Under the pieces are notes generated by a model that worked only from the letters and a program-made list of their open reading frames with translations, searched no databases and was not told the origin of the DNA. From Nonlabens agnitus (GTDB taxonomy: Bacteria; Bacteroidota; Bacteroidia; Flavobacteriales; Flavobacteriaceae), in assembly GCF_002994045.1 (NCBI RefSeq), contig NZ_MQUC01000003.1, forward strand, positions 62,001 to 126,000: DNA of 64,000 bases. The letters run 5' to 3'. Made by a program: the position numbers and the translations under genes. How positions within the stretch are numbered: position 1 is the stretch's first letter; every line of letters begins with the position of its first letter. Of this stretch, positions 24,930 to 33,641 are shown piece by piece.

Positions 24930-25022
24930 AAGCCCCATTGTCCTGCGGACATTTCCCCAAAGGGGAAACTTTTTTGTCCTTCCGCCACATGGCGGTATCG
25001 CTTAGTGTTTATTCAAATGCTG
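24930..25022. repeat. about 93-bp direct repeat downstream of hisA (copy 1)
   Basis: It begins AAGCCCCATTGTCCTGCGGA, contains the hairpin TTTCCCCAAAGGGGAAA, continues with a CCTTCCGCC-CATGG-type palindrome, and ends GTTTATTCAAATGCTGG. Copy 2 at 25824-25918 has the same order of parts, so hisA is bracketed by direct repeats. Confidence 0.82.
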
Positions 25023-25039
25023 GTTGACAAATCAACAAG

Positions 25040-25059
25040 ATTCCTGCGTGCGCAGGAAT
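25040..25059. repeat. 20-bp palindrome overlapping the hisA stop codon
   Basis: ATTCCTGCGTGCGCAGGAAT is a near-perfect inverted repeat (ATTCCTGCG / CGCAGGAAT) ending on the first base of the hisA stop codon. Confidence 0.8.
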
Positions 25060-25823
25060 TATATAAACTCTCTCAACTCCTTAAAACTGATCCTACCTTC
25101 ATAAAAGGCTTTGCCCACAATAGCTCCTTCACAACCCATTTCGCGCAAGCGATGTAGATCATCTGCCACGGCAACACCACCAGAGGCTATCAGCTTGATA
25201 CCATTCTCAAATTCATCTGCTGACGGAACAATAGCATCCGCCGGTTTTAAGGTTTCTATAGCCAGAATTTCTTTGTACAATTCATAGCTGGGTCCGGCGA
25301 GCATGCCGTCTTTGGCAATGTCGGTACAAATGACGTATTCTATGCCTTTTTTGTTCCATTCCTTGATGAATTTCACCACTTCCAGTTCGCTGCTTTCCAG
25401 CCAGCCGTGTGTGGCAATCATGCCATCTTTAGCATCTGCACCGAGTATGATCTTATCGCTGCCGTATTTCTCAATCCATCCCTCAAAAGTATCTGAATTC
25501 TTCACGGCGATGCTACCACCAGTTACTTGTTTGGCTCCGCTTTCAAAAACCATCTTGATGTCTTCATCGGTTTTTACGCCACCGCCAAAATCTACCTTCA
25601 AACCTGTCTGGCTCGCAATGCGTTCCAGCACTTTCCAGTTGACCACGTGGGCACTTTTGGCACCGTCAAGATCTACCAAGTGAAGGTATTGAATGCCATT
25701 GGCTTCAAATTCTTTAGCCACCTCAAGCGGGTCTTCATTATAAACGGTTTTCTGATTATAATCTCCTTGAGAAAGCCTAACGCATTTCCCGTCAATGATG
25801 TCTATTGCTGGTATTATTCTCAT
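25059..25823 (-). CDS. hisA: ProFAR isomerase (phosphoribosylformimino-AICAR-P isomerase)
   Basis: This TIM-barrel enzyme makes PRFAR, the fourth step of the pathway. The paired catalytic acids are Asp8 (PAIDIIDG) and Asp130 (ILGADAKDG), with phosphate loops FGGGVK, ASGGV and [20 protein letters not shown] at 25823 is the family start; the upstream ATG at 25832 lies inside a repeat. About 254 residues are encoded. Residues 189-207 ([19 protein letters not shown]) look like an extra loop before the IKLIASGG strand compared with the usual short connection. The gene is flanked by 93-bp direct repeats. Confidence 0.96.
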   Translation of the reverse strand: MRIIPAIDIIDGKCVRLSQGDYNQKTVYNEDPLEVAKEFEANGIQYLHLVDLDGAKSAHVVNWKVLERIASQTGLKVDFGGGVKTDEDIKMVFESGAKQVTGGSIAVKNSDTFEGWIEKYGSDKIILGADAKDGMIATHGWLESSELEVVKFIKEWNKKGIEYVICTDIAKDGMLAGPSYELYKEILAIETLKPADAIVPSADEFENGIKLIASGGVAVADDLHRLREMGCEGAIVGKAFYEGRISFKELREFI

Positions 25824-25918
25824 AAGCCCCATTGTCCTACGGACATTTCCCCAAAGGGGAAAATTTGTTTGTCATTCCACTGCATAGCGGAATCGGTTAG
25901 TGTTTCATTCAAATGCCA
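25824..25918. repeat. about 95-bp direct repeat upstream of hisA (copy 2)
   Basis: It begins AAGCCCCATTGTCCTACGGA, has the same TTTCCCCAAAGGGGAAA hairpin, then GTCATTCCACTGCATAGCGG, and ends GTTTCATTCAAATGCCA. It touches the hisA start codon, so hisA's ribosome-binding region is repeat sequence. Confidence 0.82.
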
Positions 25919-25930
25919 ATCCTTAATAAA

Positions 25931-25948
25931 GTCCCTTCCGCTGGAAGG
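25931..25948. repeat. short hairpin after hisH
   Basis: CCCTTCCGCTGGAAGGG forms a stem of 6-7 bp a few bases from the hisH stop codon. It has no T-run. Confidence 0.5.
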
Positions 25949-25951
25949 GAT

Positions 25952-26599
25952 TTAGGGTAGGCTTATAAAGTTTTTCAATAACTGCTCGCCAACTCCAGCA
26001 CTCTTTTCTGGATGAAATTGGGTCGCATAAAAATTATCTTTTTGCAAAACGCTGCTAAATGGTAATATGTAATCGCAAACCGCTGCTGTGTCCTCGCAAA
26101 GCTCGGCATAGTAGGAGTGAACGTAGTACACATCGGCATTCTGCGGCAAGCCTTGAAGGATTAATGATTGCTGATTAACGTTTTTTGATTTTTGATTTGA
26201 ATCCGTTTTTAATTCGTCATTCGTTGATCGATATTCAGTATTCAAACTGTTCCATCCCATATGCGGCACTTTAAACTCGGGCGATTTGAACAACTTCACG
26301 TTTGTATCAAAAATTCCGAGGCATGGAGTGTCACCTTCTTCACTGTGATTGCACATCAACTGCATACCTAAGCATATCCCAAGAAATGGCTGTTTTAAGT
26401 TAATTAACACCTGATCGAGTTCTCGTTCCCGCAAATAACTCATCGCTGTACCAGCCTCGCCCACGCCAGGAAAAATCACTTTGTTTGCCGCTTTCAATTC
26501 TGCAGAATCGTCAGTGACCTTATTTTCAATGCCCAGTCTATTGAGCGCGTTAGTGACGCTACCTATATTACCGGCGTTATATTTTACAATCGCAATCAT
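25952..26599 (-). CDS. hisH: imidazole glycerol phosphate synthase, glutamine amidotransferase subunit
   Basis: HisH hydrolyses glutamine and feeds ammonia to HisF. It is a class I amidotransferase with the nucleophile Cys76 in GICLGMQL, the [10 protein letters not shown]-terminus and a C-terminal QFHPEKSAG holding the catalytic His and Glu. It is 215 residues, about 20 more than usual. The extra residues (about 119-147, rich in Asn, Gln, Ser and Lys) fall between HMGWNSL and [14 protein letters not shown]. Their DNA shares a block with the hisB-hisC spacer. The start overlaps the hisB stop by four bases. Confidence 0.96.
   Translation of the reverse strand: MIAIVKYNAGNIGSVTNALNRLGIENKVTDDSAELKAANKVIFPGVGEAGTAMSYLRERELDQVLINLKQPFLGICLGMQLMCNHSEEGDTPCLGIFDTNVKLFKSPEFKVPHMGWNSLNTEYRSTNDELKTDSNQKSKNVNQQSLILQGLPQNADVYYVHSYYAELCEDTAAVCDYILPFSSVLQKDNFYATQFHPEKSAGVGEQLLKNFISLP
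26165..26200. repeat. AT-rich repeat block inside hisH
   Basis: GATTAACGTTTTTTGATTTT within this stretch closely matches GATTAACGATTTTTGATTT on the opposite strand of the hisB-hisC spacer (27748-27766). Here it is translated as part of the HisH insert. Confidence 0.55.
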
Positions 26600-27711
26600 A
26601 GCGTGCCTTTGGTGCTGGGCAACTTGCCGTCGCCTGTTTGTTTGACTGCCATTTTTATCGCTTTCGCGAAAGCTTTAAACAGCGACTCGATTTTGTGATG
26701 TTCATTGTCACCTTCTACCTTCATGTTCAGGTTGCACTTTGCCGCATCACTGAAGGATTTGAAGAAGTGGTAGAACAATTCTGTAGGCATGTCGCCCACG
26801 TATTCTCTTTTGAATTCTGCTTCCCAAACGATCCATGGTCTTCCTCCAAAATCTACGGCCACTTGTGCCAAGGAATCATCCATGGGCAATAAAAATCCAT
26901 ATCTATTGATACCTTTTTTAGTGGATAATGCTTTCGCGAAAGCGTCACCCAGCGCAATAGCAGTGTCCTCGATGGTGTGGTGCTCGTCGATTTCCAGATC
27001 GCCATCCACCTTGATATCCAGATCCAGCGAACCATGACGTTGCAATTGCTCCAGCATGTGGTCGTAGAACTTCAATCCCGTATCGATGGTCCCATTTCCA
27101 GAACCGTCCAGATTCAGCGTGATGTTGATGTCGGTTTCATTGGTTTTTCTACTCACCGACACTTTGCGTGGTTGACCTCGCAAAAATTGAAAAATCTCTT
27201 TCCAAGAATCGGTTTTTAAAACCACCAATTCGTCTTCAAAAGTAGAGTCATCAGTTATCGAGGGCAACTGAATTCCTTTACAGCCCAGGTTTTTTGCCAG
27301 CTGCATATCGCTATTGCGATCGCCTATGACAAAGCTGTTGGCCAAGTCATAATTGCCCTTGATGTAATGGGTCAACAGGCCAGTTTGAGGTTTGCGGGTA
27401 GGCGCGTTTTGTTCTGGAAAAGATCGATCAATCAAGACTTCGCTAAAAGTCACGCCTTCTTTTTCCAAAATGTCCATCATCAAATTATGGACTGGCCAAA
27501 AGGTATTTTCAGGAAAACTATCGGTTCCTAAACCATCCTGATTGGTCACCATCACCAGTTCATAATCCAATTCTCTCGCTATGCGATGCAACTGGGTAAT
27601 TGCCATAGGTAAGAACTCCAACTTTTCAAAACTGTCCAACTGATAATCTGTTGGTGGCTCCTTAACGATGGTGCCGTCGCGATCAATAAATAGTACTTTT
27701 TTCAAAATCAA
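26596..27711 (-). CDS. hisB: bifunctional histidinol phosphatase / imidazoleglycerol-phosphate dehydratase
   Basis: The N-terminal HAD phosphatase domain (about 1-165; DxD motif in FIDRDGTIV, then VTNQDGLG and [10 protein letters not shown]) cleaves histidinol phosphate. The C-terminal IGPD domain (about 180-371) has both metal-binding motifs, [10 protein letters not shown] and DNEHHKIE. No ATG is available near the start: the frame opens with TTG at 27711, with a second TTG at 27705 that gives the more usual [11 protein letters not shown]. Two chromosomal palindromes 271 bases apart each encode AFAKA in helices where family members carry similar Ala/Lys residues. It overlaps hisH by four bases. 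Confidence 0.96.
   Translation of the reverse strand: MILKKVLFIDRDGTIVKEPPTDYQLDSFEKLEFLPMAITQLHRIARELDYELVMVTNQDGLGTDSFPENTFWPVHNLMMDILEKEGVTFSEVLIDRSFPEQNAPTRKPQTGLLTHYIKGNYDLANSFVIGDRNSDMQLAKNLGCKGIQLPSITDDSTFEDELVVLKTDSWKEIFQFLRGQPRKVSVSRKTNETDINITLNLDGSGNGTIDTGLKFYDHMLEQLQRHGSLDLDIKVDGDLEIDEHHTIEDTAIALGDAFAKALSTKKGINRYGFLLPMDDSLAQVAVDFGGRPWIVWEAEFKREYVGDMPTELFYHFFKSFSDAAKCNLNMKVEGDNEHHKIESLFKAFAKAIKMAVKQTGDGKLPSTKGTL
26659..26673. repeat. chromosomal palindrome core (15 bases) in hisB
   Basis: CGCTTTCGCGAAAGC is read as AFAKA in the helix after [12 protein letters not shown]. Confidence 0.93.
26930..26944. repeat. chromosomal palindrome core (15 bases) in hisB
   Basis: GCTTTCGCGAAAGCG is read as AFAKA in the helix after EDTAIALGD. 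Together with the copy at 26659 this is the closest pair of exact copies in the window. Confidence 0.93.
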
Positions 27712-27714
27712 TTC

Positions 27715-27770
27715 TGAATTTTGAATTCTGAATTCAGAATAAATCTGAAATCAAAAATCGTTAATCATTA
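27715..27770. repeat. AT-rich palindromic spacer between hisC and hisB
   Basis: The spacer carries ATTCTGAATTCAGAAT (a perfect 16-bp palindrome), further TTGAATT units and the block AAATCAAAAATCGTTAATC, which is related to the hisH insert. Confidence 0.6.
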
Positions 27771-27771
27771 T

Positions 27772-28956
27772 TCAATATTCTTTCAACGTCTTCATCAACA
27801 CCTCACATTCCTGAGTCGTTCCCACGGTAAACCTTAGCGTATTAGGGATCTGGCTGCTGCGATTGCGTATGATAATGCCCTGATCCTTCAAATAATTATA
27901 TACAGCGCTGGCATCTTTGACTTTGGCCAAAATAAAATTGGCCTCGCTTGGATAAACCTCTTCTACGTATTCCAGATCTTCCAGCAAGGTGCTCAACATT
28001 TCTCTGTTGGACTTGATTTCGCTTATCTGTTGATCCGTTTGATCTGTGAGTTGTAATGCCTTCAAAACTGCCTTTTGAGACAGCTCATTGACATTATAAG
28101 GCGGCTTCGTCTTGTTGAACAAAGCGATGATCTCTGGTGATGCAAAAGCAAAACCGGTACGAGCACCAGCCATGCCATGTGCTTTGGACATGGTCTGCAA
28201 AACGACAAGATTAGGATAATCATCCAGTCTGCGTATGAAACTTTGATTCTCGGTAAAATCTTGATAGGCTTCGTCAACCACTACGATTCCATTGAAACCA
28301 CCAATCAGTCGATCCAGATTCTCTTTGTTTTCTTTGAGTTCCTGTTCAAATTCTGGCGCATAAGGCATGTCCATCATGCCGCCTTTGGTATAATTTTCTG
28401 CTTGCCAATCGTGTTGTAAATCAGCTTTTAGAAGGGCATTTCCTGTTGGGTTATTAGGAGAGCAGATCCATAGGAGTTTCGCTTTCGCGAAAGCGTCACT
28501 TTTCAAAATCCCGTGTACATCCAGAGAAAAATCACTGGTTAATGGAAATTCAACCACGGCAACATCGTTGATTGCAGCGCTCACCTCGTACATCCCGTAA
28601 GTTGGCGGACATGTAATCACGCTGTCTTTTCCTGGCTCGCAAAAAATGCGGTACAATAGATCAATCGCTTCATCGCTGCCGTTTCCCACAAAAATCTGAT
28701 CTGTAGCAATTCCTTTTTGCTCGCTCAGAATCTCTTTGATATCGCTTTGCAGTGGATCAGGATAACGATTCAGATTGCGAATCTGCAAATCCATGTCCAA
28801 TATCGCTGGATCATTCGGGTTCTCGTTGGCATCGAGTAGAGTCAATTCTGCTCCATCGGTTTTTCCATAGAGTTGGAACTCGCTACGAGCGCTGGAGTAA
28901 GCCTTTAAGCTCCAAATGTTCTTGCGAACTATGTTTTCTAAATTGAATGTACTCAT
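27772..28956 (-). CDS. hisC: histidinol-phosphate aminotransferase
   Basis: This PLP-dependent class I/II aminotransferase acts before HisB phosphatase. Visible motifs are LDANENP (41-47), GNGSDEAIDLL, CSPNNPTGN (165-173), VVDEAYQDF and the PLP lysine in QTMSKAHGMAGARTG (about Lys258). At 394 residues it is some 40 longer than typical HisC. About 35 residues (177-212, MMDMPYAPEFEQELKENK) are inserted between CSPNNPTGN and FNGIVVVDEAY, where homologues have a short helix. A chromosomal palindrome encodes AFAKA at 155-159. It is followed by hisB after 60 bases. Confidence 0.95.
   Translation of the reverse strand: MSTFNLENIVRKNIWSLKAYSSARSEFQLYGKTDGAELTLLDANENPNDPAILDMDLQIRNLNRYPDPLQSDIKEILSEQKGIATDQIFVGNGSDEAIDLLYRIFCEPGKDSVITCPPTYGMYEVSAAINDVAVVEFPLTSDFSLDVHGILKSDAFAKAKLLWICSPNNPTGNALLKADLQHDWQAENYTKGGMMDMPYAPEFEQELKENKENLDRLIGGFNGIVVVDEAYQDFTENQSFIRRLDDYPNLVVLQTMSKAHGMAGARTGFAFASPEIIALFNKTKPPYNVNELSQKAVLKALQLTDQTDQQISEIKSNREMLSTLLEDLEYVEEVYPSEANFILAKVKDASAVYNYLKDQGIIIRNRSSQIPNTLRFTVGTTQECEVLMKTLKEY
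28480..28495. repeat. chromosomal palindrome core in hisC
   Basis: The exact 16-bp core is read as AFAKA just before the LLWICSPNNPTG strand. Confidence 0.95.
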
Positions 28957-28968
28957 GCTTTAAGGCCC

Positions 28969-29002
28969 TTTGTCCTGCTTACATTTCCCCAAAGGAGAAA
29001 AT
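28969..29002. repeat. partial third copy of the hisA-flanking repeat
   Basis: Between hisC and hisD, GTCCTGCTTACATTTCCCCA followed by AAGGAGAAA matches the central part of the repeats at 24930 and 25824. Confidence 0.65.
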
Positions 29003-29016
29003 CGTGCAGGTACGAT

Positions 29017-30309
29017 TTAATCATTATTTAAACTTTTTAATCTAACACTCACTGCATTTTTGTGCGCATCCAGACCTTCAGCAGCGGCCATTTTTTCCAC
29101 AGTTGGCCCTAAATTTTCAATGCCTTGAGCCGATGCTTTTTGATAGGTTACCTTATTCACGAAACTGTCCACCGACACACCACTATAATTGCGTGCATAA
29201 CCATAGGTTGGTAACGTGTGATTGGTACCGCTGGCATAATCGCCGAGACTTTCACAAGTATACGCACCTATAAAAATCGATCCAGCAACCGTGATTCGGT
29301 TAGCCACTTCATCAGCATTTGCTGTATTTATAATCAGGTGTTCTGGAGCATATACATCAGACCATTCCACACATTGATCGATACTTTCCAGTACGATGGT
29401 TTTGCTGTTTTCCAGAGCAGCTTCGGCAGTTTGCTTTCGCGAAAGCGAACTTAATTGAACTTCTAATTGCTCATTAACAGCATGGGCAAGATCCTCAGAT
29501 TCCGTCAATAGAATCACCTGGGAATCGTGGCCATGTTCTGCCTGAGCCAATAAATCTGAAGCCACAAAAGCTGGATTTGCGGCCGCATCTGCAATGATCA
29601 ACACCTCTGATGGTCCAGCAGGCATGTCGATCGCGACGCCTTCTTGCTGGGCCAGTTCCTTAGCGCGAGTCACAAAGGCATTTCCAGGGCCGAAAATCTT
29701 GTAGACGTTGGGAACACTTTCAGTTCCATAGGTCATGGCAGCGATGGCCTGAGCGCCACCTACTTTATAGATTTCAGTAATACCGCAAAGGTTTGCCGTG
29801 TGTAACACGACTGGATTGATATTGCCGTTTGCGTCTGTAGGACTGCATAAAACGACCTGTTTATTGCCAGCAATTTTAGCAGGAATTCCCAGCATCAAAA
29901 CAGTAGAAAAAAGCGGAGCAGAGCCACCCGGAATATATAGTCCAACCTTTTGAATAGGCAGTGATTTTCTCCAGCAGGTCATGCCAGGCATGGTTTCTAC
30001 CACAGGATAATCCTGAGTGTAACACGCCTTGTGGAATTTATAAATATTGTCGTAAGCCGTTTGAATCGCAGCTTTCAAATCTTCATCCACTTGGGTGGAC
30101 GCTTGCGAAATTTCTGCTGGGCTTACTTTTAGGTTTTTTAATTCTGCTTTATCAAATTGCTTTGCAAAAGCAATCAAAGCCTCATCACCATTCTCGCGTA
30201 CGAGTTGGATAATTTCTTTTACCGCGTGATCGACTTCAGAGCGTTGCTTGAGCGGTCGCTCTAAAAGTGTTTTTTGGTGCGCTTGCGAAGGATTTATGAT
30301 AATTTCCAT
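29017..30309 (-). CDS. hisD: histidinol dehydrogenase
   Basis: This NAD- and zinc-dependent enzyme performs the last two oxidations to histidine. The 430-residue length is normal. Seen are YIPGGSAPLFSTVLMLGIPA, the GPGNAFVTRAKELAQ signature, DMPAGPSEVLIIAD, zinc-site QAEHGHDSQ and NHTLPTYGYAR. A palindrome copy encodes LSRK in a surface helix at about 288-292. Its start and the hisG stop share one base (TGATG arrangement), so translation is coupled to hisG. Confidence 0.97.
   Translation of the reverse strand: MEIIINPSQAHQKTLLERPLKQRSEVDHAVKEIIQLVRENGDEALIAFAKQFDKAELKNLKVSPAEISQASTQVDEDLKAAIQTAYDNIYKFHKACYTQDYPVVETMPGMTCWRKSLPIQKVGLYIPGGSAPLFSTVLMLGIPAKIAGNKQVVLCSPTDANGNINPVVLHTANLCGITEIYKVGGAQAIAAMTYGTESVPNVYKIFGPGNAFVTRAKELAQQEGVAIDMPAGPSEVLIIADAAANPAFVASDLLAQAEHGHDSQVILLTESEDLAHAVNEQLEVQLSSLSRKQTAEAALENSKTIVLESIDQCVEWSDVYAPEHLIINTANADEVANRITVAGSIFIGAYTCESLGDYASGTNHTLPTYGYARNYSGVSVDSFVNKVTYQKASAQGIENLGPTVEKMAAAEGLDAHKNAVSVRLKSLNND
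29433..29447. repeat. chromosomal palindrome core (15 bases) in hisD
   Basis: GCTTTCGCGAAAGCG followed by AA is read as LSRKQ in HisD. Confidence 0.93.
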
Positions 30310-31160
30310 CAGACGATTAATTTTTCAATTGGACTTACAAGAATTCCCTGTGCGCCGGCATCCTTTAACTGGTCGATGACATTCCAAAAGTCATTTTCTT
30401 CAATGACACTGTGTAGACTTGACCAGCCTTCTTCGGCCAGTGGAAGCACAGTTGGGCTTTTCATTCCGGGTAACAATGCAGAGATTTCCTCAATCTTATC
30501 GTTGGGCGCGTTCAAGAGAATGTATTTGTTTTTGGCCGCATTCATAACGGCTTCCATACGGAACATGAGCTTGTCCAGAAGTTCCTTTTTCTCGCTGTTC
30601 AATGATGGGTTGGATATGAGAACTGCCTCACTATACATAACGGTTTCTACTTCTTTCAAGCCGTTCATGATAAGTGTAGAACCGGTGGAAACAATGTCGC
30701 AGATACCTTCGGCCAGGCCTATTCCTGGAGCGATTTCTACAGATCCACCTATTTCTTCAGTTGTGGCGTTGATGCCTTTGTCGGCAAAAAACTTTTTGAC
30801 GATGGTCGTGTAACTGCTCGCTACACGCTTGCCGTTGAACCATTCCAAACCTGTATAGTCCACATCTTTTTGAACGGCAAGACTCAATCTACAACCAGCA
30901 AAACCTAATTGCTTGATCACATCGACTTTTTGGTCTTTTTCCTCGACCTCATTCAACCCTAGAATTCCAAGATCTGCCACTCCTTGCGCCACATATTGTG
31001 GGATGTCGTCATCACGTAGGAACAAAATCTCGATAGGGAAATTCTTTGCTTTAGAACTCAATTTGCGCGTCCCGTTATCAAATTTGATCCCGCAATCTTT
31101 CAAGAGTTGAAGGGATTTGTCTGATAATCTTCCTGATTTTTGTACTGCTATTCTAATCAT
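30309..31160 (-). CDS. hisG: ATP phosphoribosyltransferase (long form)
   Basis: This is the first and committed enzyme of histidine synthesis. At 283 residues it is the long HisG form, with a type II periplasmic-binding-like catalytic core (RIAVQKSGRLSD, then DLGILG, then the PRPP loop EGICDIVSTGSTL) and a C-terminal ACT-like domain (about 215-283). That domain normally gives feedback inhibition by histidine and makes HisZ unnecessary. It is the first structural gene after the His-rich leader and attenuator. Confidence 0.97.
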   Translation of the reverse strand: MIRIAVQKSGRLSDKSLQLLKDCGIKFDNGTRKLSSKAKNFPIEILFLRDDDIPQYVAQGVADLGILGLNEVEEKDQKVDVIKQLGFAGCRLSLAVQKDVDYTGLEWFNGKRVASSYTTIVKKFFADKGINATTEEIGGSVEIAPGIGLAEGICDIVSTGSTLIMNGLKEVETVMYSEAVLISNPSLNSEKKELLDKLMFRMEAVMNAAKNKYILLNAPNDKIEEISALLPGMKSPTVLPLAEEGWSSLHSVIEENDFWNVIDQLKDAGAQGILVSPIEKLIV

Positions 31161-31223
31161 TTGTTGGTGCTTTTCAGCTTTTTGAGTCTCTTTTAGGTCA
31201 CTTTTTGTTCCTGATGGAAATGC

Positions 31224-31252
31224 AAAAACCCGCCTAGAAAAGACGGGTTTTT
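31224..31252 (-). terminator. his operon attenuator terminator
   Basis: On the minus strand AAAAACCCGTC, a TTTTCTA loop and GGCGGGTTTTT form a stem of about 10 bp closed by A/T pairs and followed by a T-run. It lies between the leader peptide and hisG. The CCCGC segment in the leader-peptide region could pair with its GCGGG arm as an antiterminator. Confidence 0.85.
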
Positions 31253-31280
31253 AAATATGTTGAGTTACATCAATACATTT

Positions 31281-31337
31281 TTAGCTCGCCTTGCGGGAAG
31301 TGTTTAAATGATGGTGATGTGTGTTGTTTGATTTCAT
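31281..31337 (-). CDS. hisL: his operon leader peptide
   Basis: The 18-residue frame MKSNNTHHHHLNTSRKAS has four consecutive His codons (CAT CAC CAT CAT). It lies between the promoter and a strong terminator upstream of hisG. This is the classical layout for transcription attenuation: scarce charged His-tRNA stalls ribosomes on the His run and prevents terminator formation. The ATG is 7 bases from the -7 box, so the mRNA has almost no 5' leader and no room for a Shine-Dalgarno site. Confidence 0.9.
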   Translation of the reverse strand: MKSNNTHHHHLNTSRKAS

Positions 31338-31344
31338 TGCAGTG

Positions 31345-31352
31345 CAAATGTA
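31345..31352 (-). promoter_or_regulatory. -7 box of the his operon promoter
   Basis: TACATTTG on the minus strand matches TANNTTTG. The expected -33 position coincides with the palindrome at 31361-31380, which contains no TTTG. Confidence 0.65.
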
Positions 31353-31360
31353 GGTGGTGT

Positions 31361-31380
31361 TTCGCTTTCGCGAAAGCGAA
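31361..31380. repeat. 20-bp chromosomal palindrome, full copy, in the his promoter
   Basis: Perfect 20-mer starting 8 bases upstream of the his -7 box, covering the -33 region. Confidence 0.95.
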
Positions 31381-31412
31381 CTCATGAATAATTGCAGATA
31401 TTTAACTTTATG

Positions 31413-31676
31413 CTATTCTTTTTTCAATTGCTCTAGGTAATTTCTCCAGACTTTCTCAGCAGCTTTCATGTCATCATTGCGATGCGGGTGATGTTTTGAT
31501 CGCTGCTCCATAGTGACACAAATTTGCTTGGCATGGTTTTGATCGATCTCACCCTTTTCTAGTAAGGCCTTGATTTTTTCAACGCTTTCTTCAGCTTTCT
31601 CTTTATTTGCAAAACCCAATCCCTCAACAGTGGTTTCTGGATTATCGTCGGTATATAGGTTTTCTGAATCAGCCAT
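31413..31676 (-). CDS. small charged protein of unknown function, end of the trp operon
   Basis: This 87-residue, highly charged, probably helical protein (KEKAEESVEKIKALLEKGEI, HHPHRNDDMKAAEKVW) has no membrane segment. It starts 3 bases after the trpA stop, so it should be part of the trp transcript. Similar small proteins of about 80-90 residues occur in Flavobacteriaceae (a DUF3140- or DUF3175-like size class), but I cannot assign a family with confidence. No terminator is apparent between it and the his promoter. Confidence 0.7.
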   Translation of the reverse strand: MADSENLYTDDNPETTVEGLGFANKEKAEESVEKIKALLEKGEIDQNHAKQICVTMEQRSKHHPHRNDDMKAAEKVWRNYLEQLKKE

Positions 31677-31679
31677 AAA

Positions 31680-32462
31680 TTAAGCCTTTACAGATTTTAC
31701 AAACTGCTGTACGGTGCTGGATATATCAGTAGCGTTACTTATCTGGCGGATAAACTCACTCCCGATGATTGCTCCATCCACATATTGACAGGCATCCTTA
31801 AAATTTTGGGCATTTTTTATATTGAACCCAGTAAGTACTGGCGTGTTCAAATCCATATCTCTCAATTTGCCTAGATAATCTGCCGCTGCTGAAAAGTCTG
31901 CTTTGGAACCTGTCGTGCTCGCGCTGCTCACCGCATAGATAAAGCCCGTAGAATTTTCATCAATCTCACGTATGCGCTTTTCTGAGGTTTGAGGTGTTAC
32001 CAAGAAAACATTAGAAATGTTGTGCTTTTCAAAAGTGTCTTTAAATTCCATATGGTAGGAATACATGGGTAGATCTGGAATGATCAATCCATCTACACCT
32101 ACCGCAGCACAACGCGCGCAAAAGCGATCCAATCCATATTGCATCACTGGATTCAAATATCCCATGAGCAATACCGGTGTGCTGAAATCTGGATTTTCTG
32201 ATTTAAACTGCTCCAGTTGTGTGAACAGTTTCTCGATGGACATGCCGTTTTCCAGGGCCTTCTTGCTGCTCTCTTGAATAGTTGGGCCATCTGCCAGCGG
32301 ATCGCTAAAGGGTATGCCTATTTCTACAAGATCCACCTTGGAATCTTCCAAAGCTTTTAAAATAACTGTGGTGTCTTCCAGTTTAGGATAACCAGCGGTA
32401 AAAAATATATTGAGCAAATTCTTAGGTTTGCTGGCAAATAGATGGGTAAGCTTGTTCTGCAT
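31680..32462 (-). CDS. trpA: tryptophan synthase alpha subunit
   Basis: This subunit cleaves indole-3-glycerol phosphate to indole, which is channelled to TrpB. It is a TIM barrel of 260 residues with the catalytic Glu in VDLVEIGIPFSDPLADGP and Asp in DGLIIPDLP, plus phosphate-binding loops FIYAVSSASTTG and GFNI. It follows trpB by 3 bases. Confidence 0.97.
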   Translation of the reverse strand: MQNKLTHLFASKPKNLLNIFFTAGYPKLEDTTVILKALEDSKVDLVEIGIPFSDPLADGPTIQESSKKALENGMSIEKLFTQLEQFKSENPDFSTPVLLMGYLNPVMQYGLDRFCARCAAVGVDGLIIPDLPMYSYHMEFKDTFEKHNISNVFLVTPQTSEKRIREIDENSTGFIYAVSSASTTGSKADFSAAADYLGKLRDMDLNTPVLTGFNIKNAQNFKDACQYVDGAIIGSEFIRQISNATDISSTVQQFVKSVKA

Positions 32463-32465
32463 GGC

Positions 32466-33641
32466 TTAAAGTTCGTTGAGTTTGAGTTCGCGCATATACG
32501 TATCCATATCCTTATCGCCACGACCTGAAAGGTTGATCACCACACGATCGGTTGGTTTTAGGTCTAGATCTTTTAAAACAGAAAATGCGTGAGCCGTTTC
32601 TAATGCTGGAATAATTCCCTCTAAACGGCTGCATTCTACGGCTGCGGTCAATGCATCGGCATCTGTTACTGCCATATAATGTGCACGGTCAGAAACTTTT
32701 AACCAAGCGTGCGCTGGGCCAATTCCTGGATAGTCTAGACCAGCAGAAATGCTGTGTGGTTCTACTACTTGACCATCTTTATCCTGCATCATGATGGATC
32801 GACTGGCGTGTAAAACTCCAGGTGTTCCTAGTGTCAAAGTCGCGGCAGTTTTATCTGTGTCAACACCCATTCCAGCAGCTTCTACACCTATGAGTTTGAC
32901 TGATGGATCATCCAAGAAATGATAAAAAGCACCCATGGCATTAGAACCACCACCTACACAAGCGATCACATAATCAGGCAAGCCTTGCATTTGTTCTTTG
33001 ATTTCCTTGGAGATAACACTTTGATAACGCGCTACCATATCTGGATATGGATGTGGTCCAACGACGGACCCAATGATGTAATGCGTGTCTTCAGGATTAT
33101 TGATCCAGTCGCGCATCGCCTCGTTTGTCGCGTCCTTCAAGGTTTTGGAGCCGCTCATGGCTGGTCGTACTTCTGCACCCAGCATTTTCATGCGGGCAAC
33201 GTTAGGTGCCTGGCGCTCGATGTCCTTCTCGCCCATATAGACGATACACTTCAAACCTTTGAGAGCACAAACGGTTGCCGTGGCAACACCATGCTGACCA
33301 GCACCAGTTTCTGCAATAATTCTTTTCTTGCCCAGTTTTTCGGCAAGTAGGATCTGACCTATGGTATTGTTGACTTTATGAGCGCCCGTATGGCAAAGGT
33401 CTTCACGTTTTAACCAGATTTCGGCACCGTATTTTGCCGATAGTCTTTTGGCTAGGAACAACGGTGTAGGTCTGCCTACATAGTCCTTGAGCAGCTGGTG
33501 AAATTCGGTCTGGAACTCCTCACTTTTCTCGATTTTCAGGTAGTTTTCCTGAAGTTCCTCAATGTTGGGATAGAGCAATTCTGGTATGAATGCACCACCA
33601 AATTCTCCATAAAATCCTTTCTCGTCTACTTGATAGCTCAT
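32466..33641 (-). CDS. trpB: tryptophan synthase beta subunit
   Basis: This PLP enzyme condenses indole with serine. The 391-residue protein shows the PLP lysine in HTGAHKVNN, the catalytic Glu in AETGAGQHG, the phosphate loop GGGSNAMG and the C-terminal LSGRGDKD. The start overlaps the trpF stop by four bases. Confidence 0.98.
   Translation of the reverse strand: MSYQVDEKGFYGEFGGAFIPELLYPNIEELQENYLKIEKSEEFQTEFHQLLKDYVGRPTPLFLAKRLSAKYGAEIWLKREDLCHTGAHKVNNTIGQILLAEKLGKKRIIAETGAGQHGVATATVCALKGLKCIVYMGEKDIERQAPNVARMKMLGAEVRPAMSGSKTLKDATNEAMRDWINNPEDTHYIIGSVVGPHPYPDMVARYQSVISKEIKEQMQGLPDYVIACVGGGSNAMGAFYHFLDDPSVKLIGVEAAGMGVDTDKTAATLTLGTPGVLHASRSIMMQDKDGQVVEPHSISAGLDYPGIGPAHAWLKVSDRAHYMAVTDADALTAAVECSRLEGIIPALETAHAFSVLKDLDLKPTDRVVINLSGRGDKDMDTYMRELKLNEL

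Noticed and set aside
30150..30172. Degenerate palindrome in hisD (TTGCTTTGCAAAAGCAA)
   Set aside because: It shares the GCTTT/AAAGC arms but lacks the TCGCGA centre, so it was not counted.
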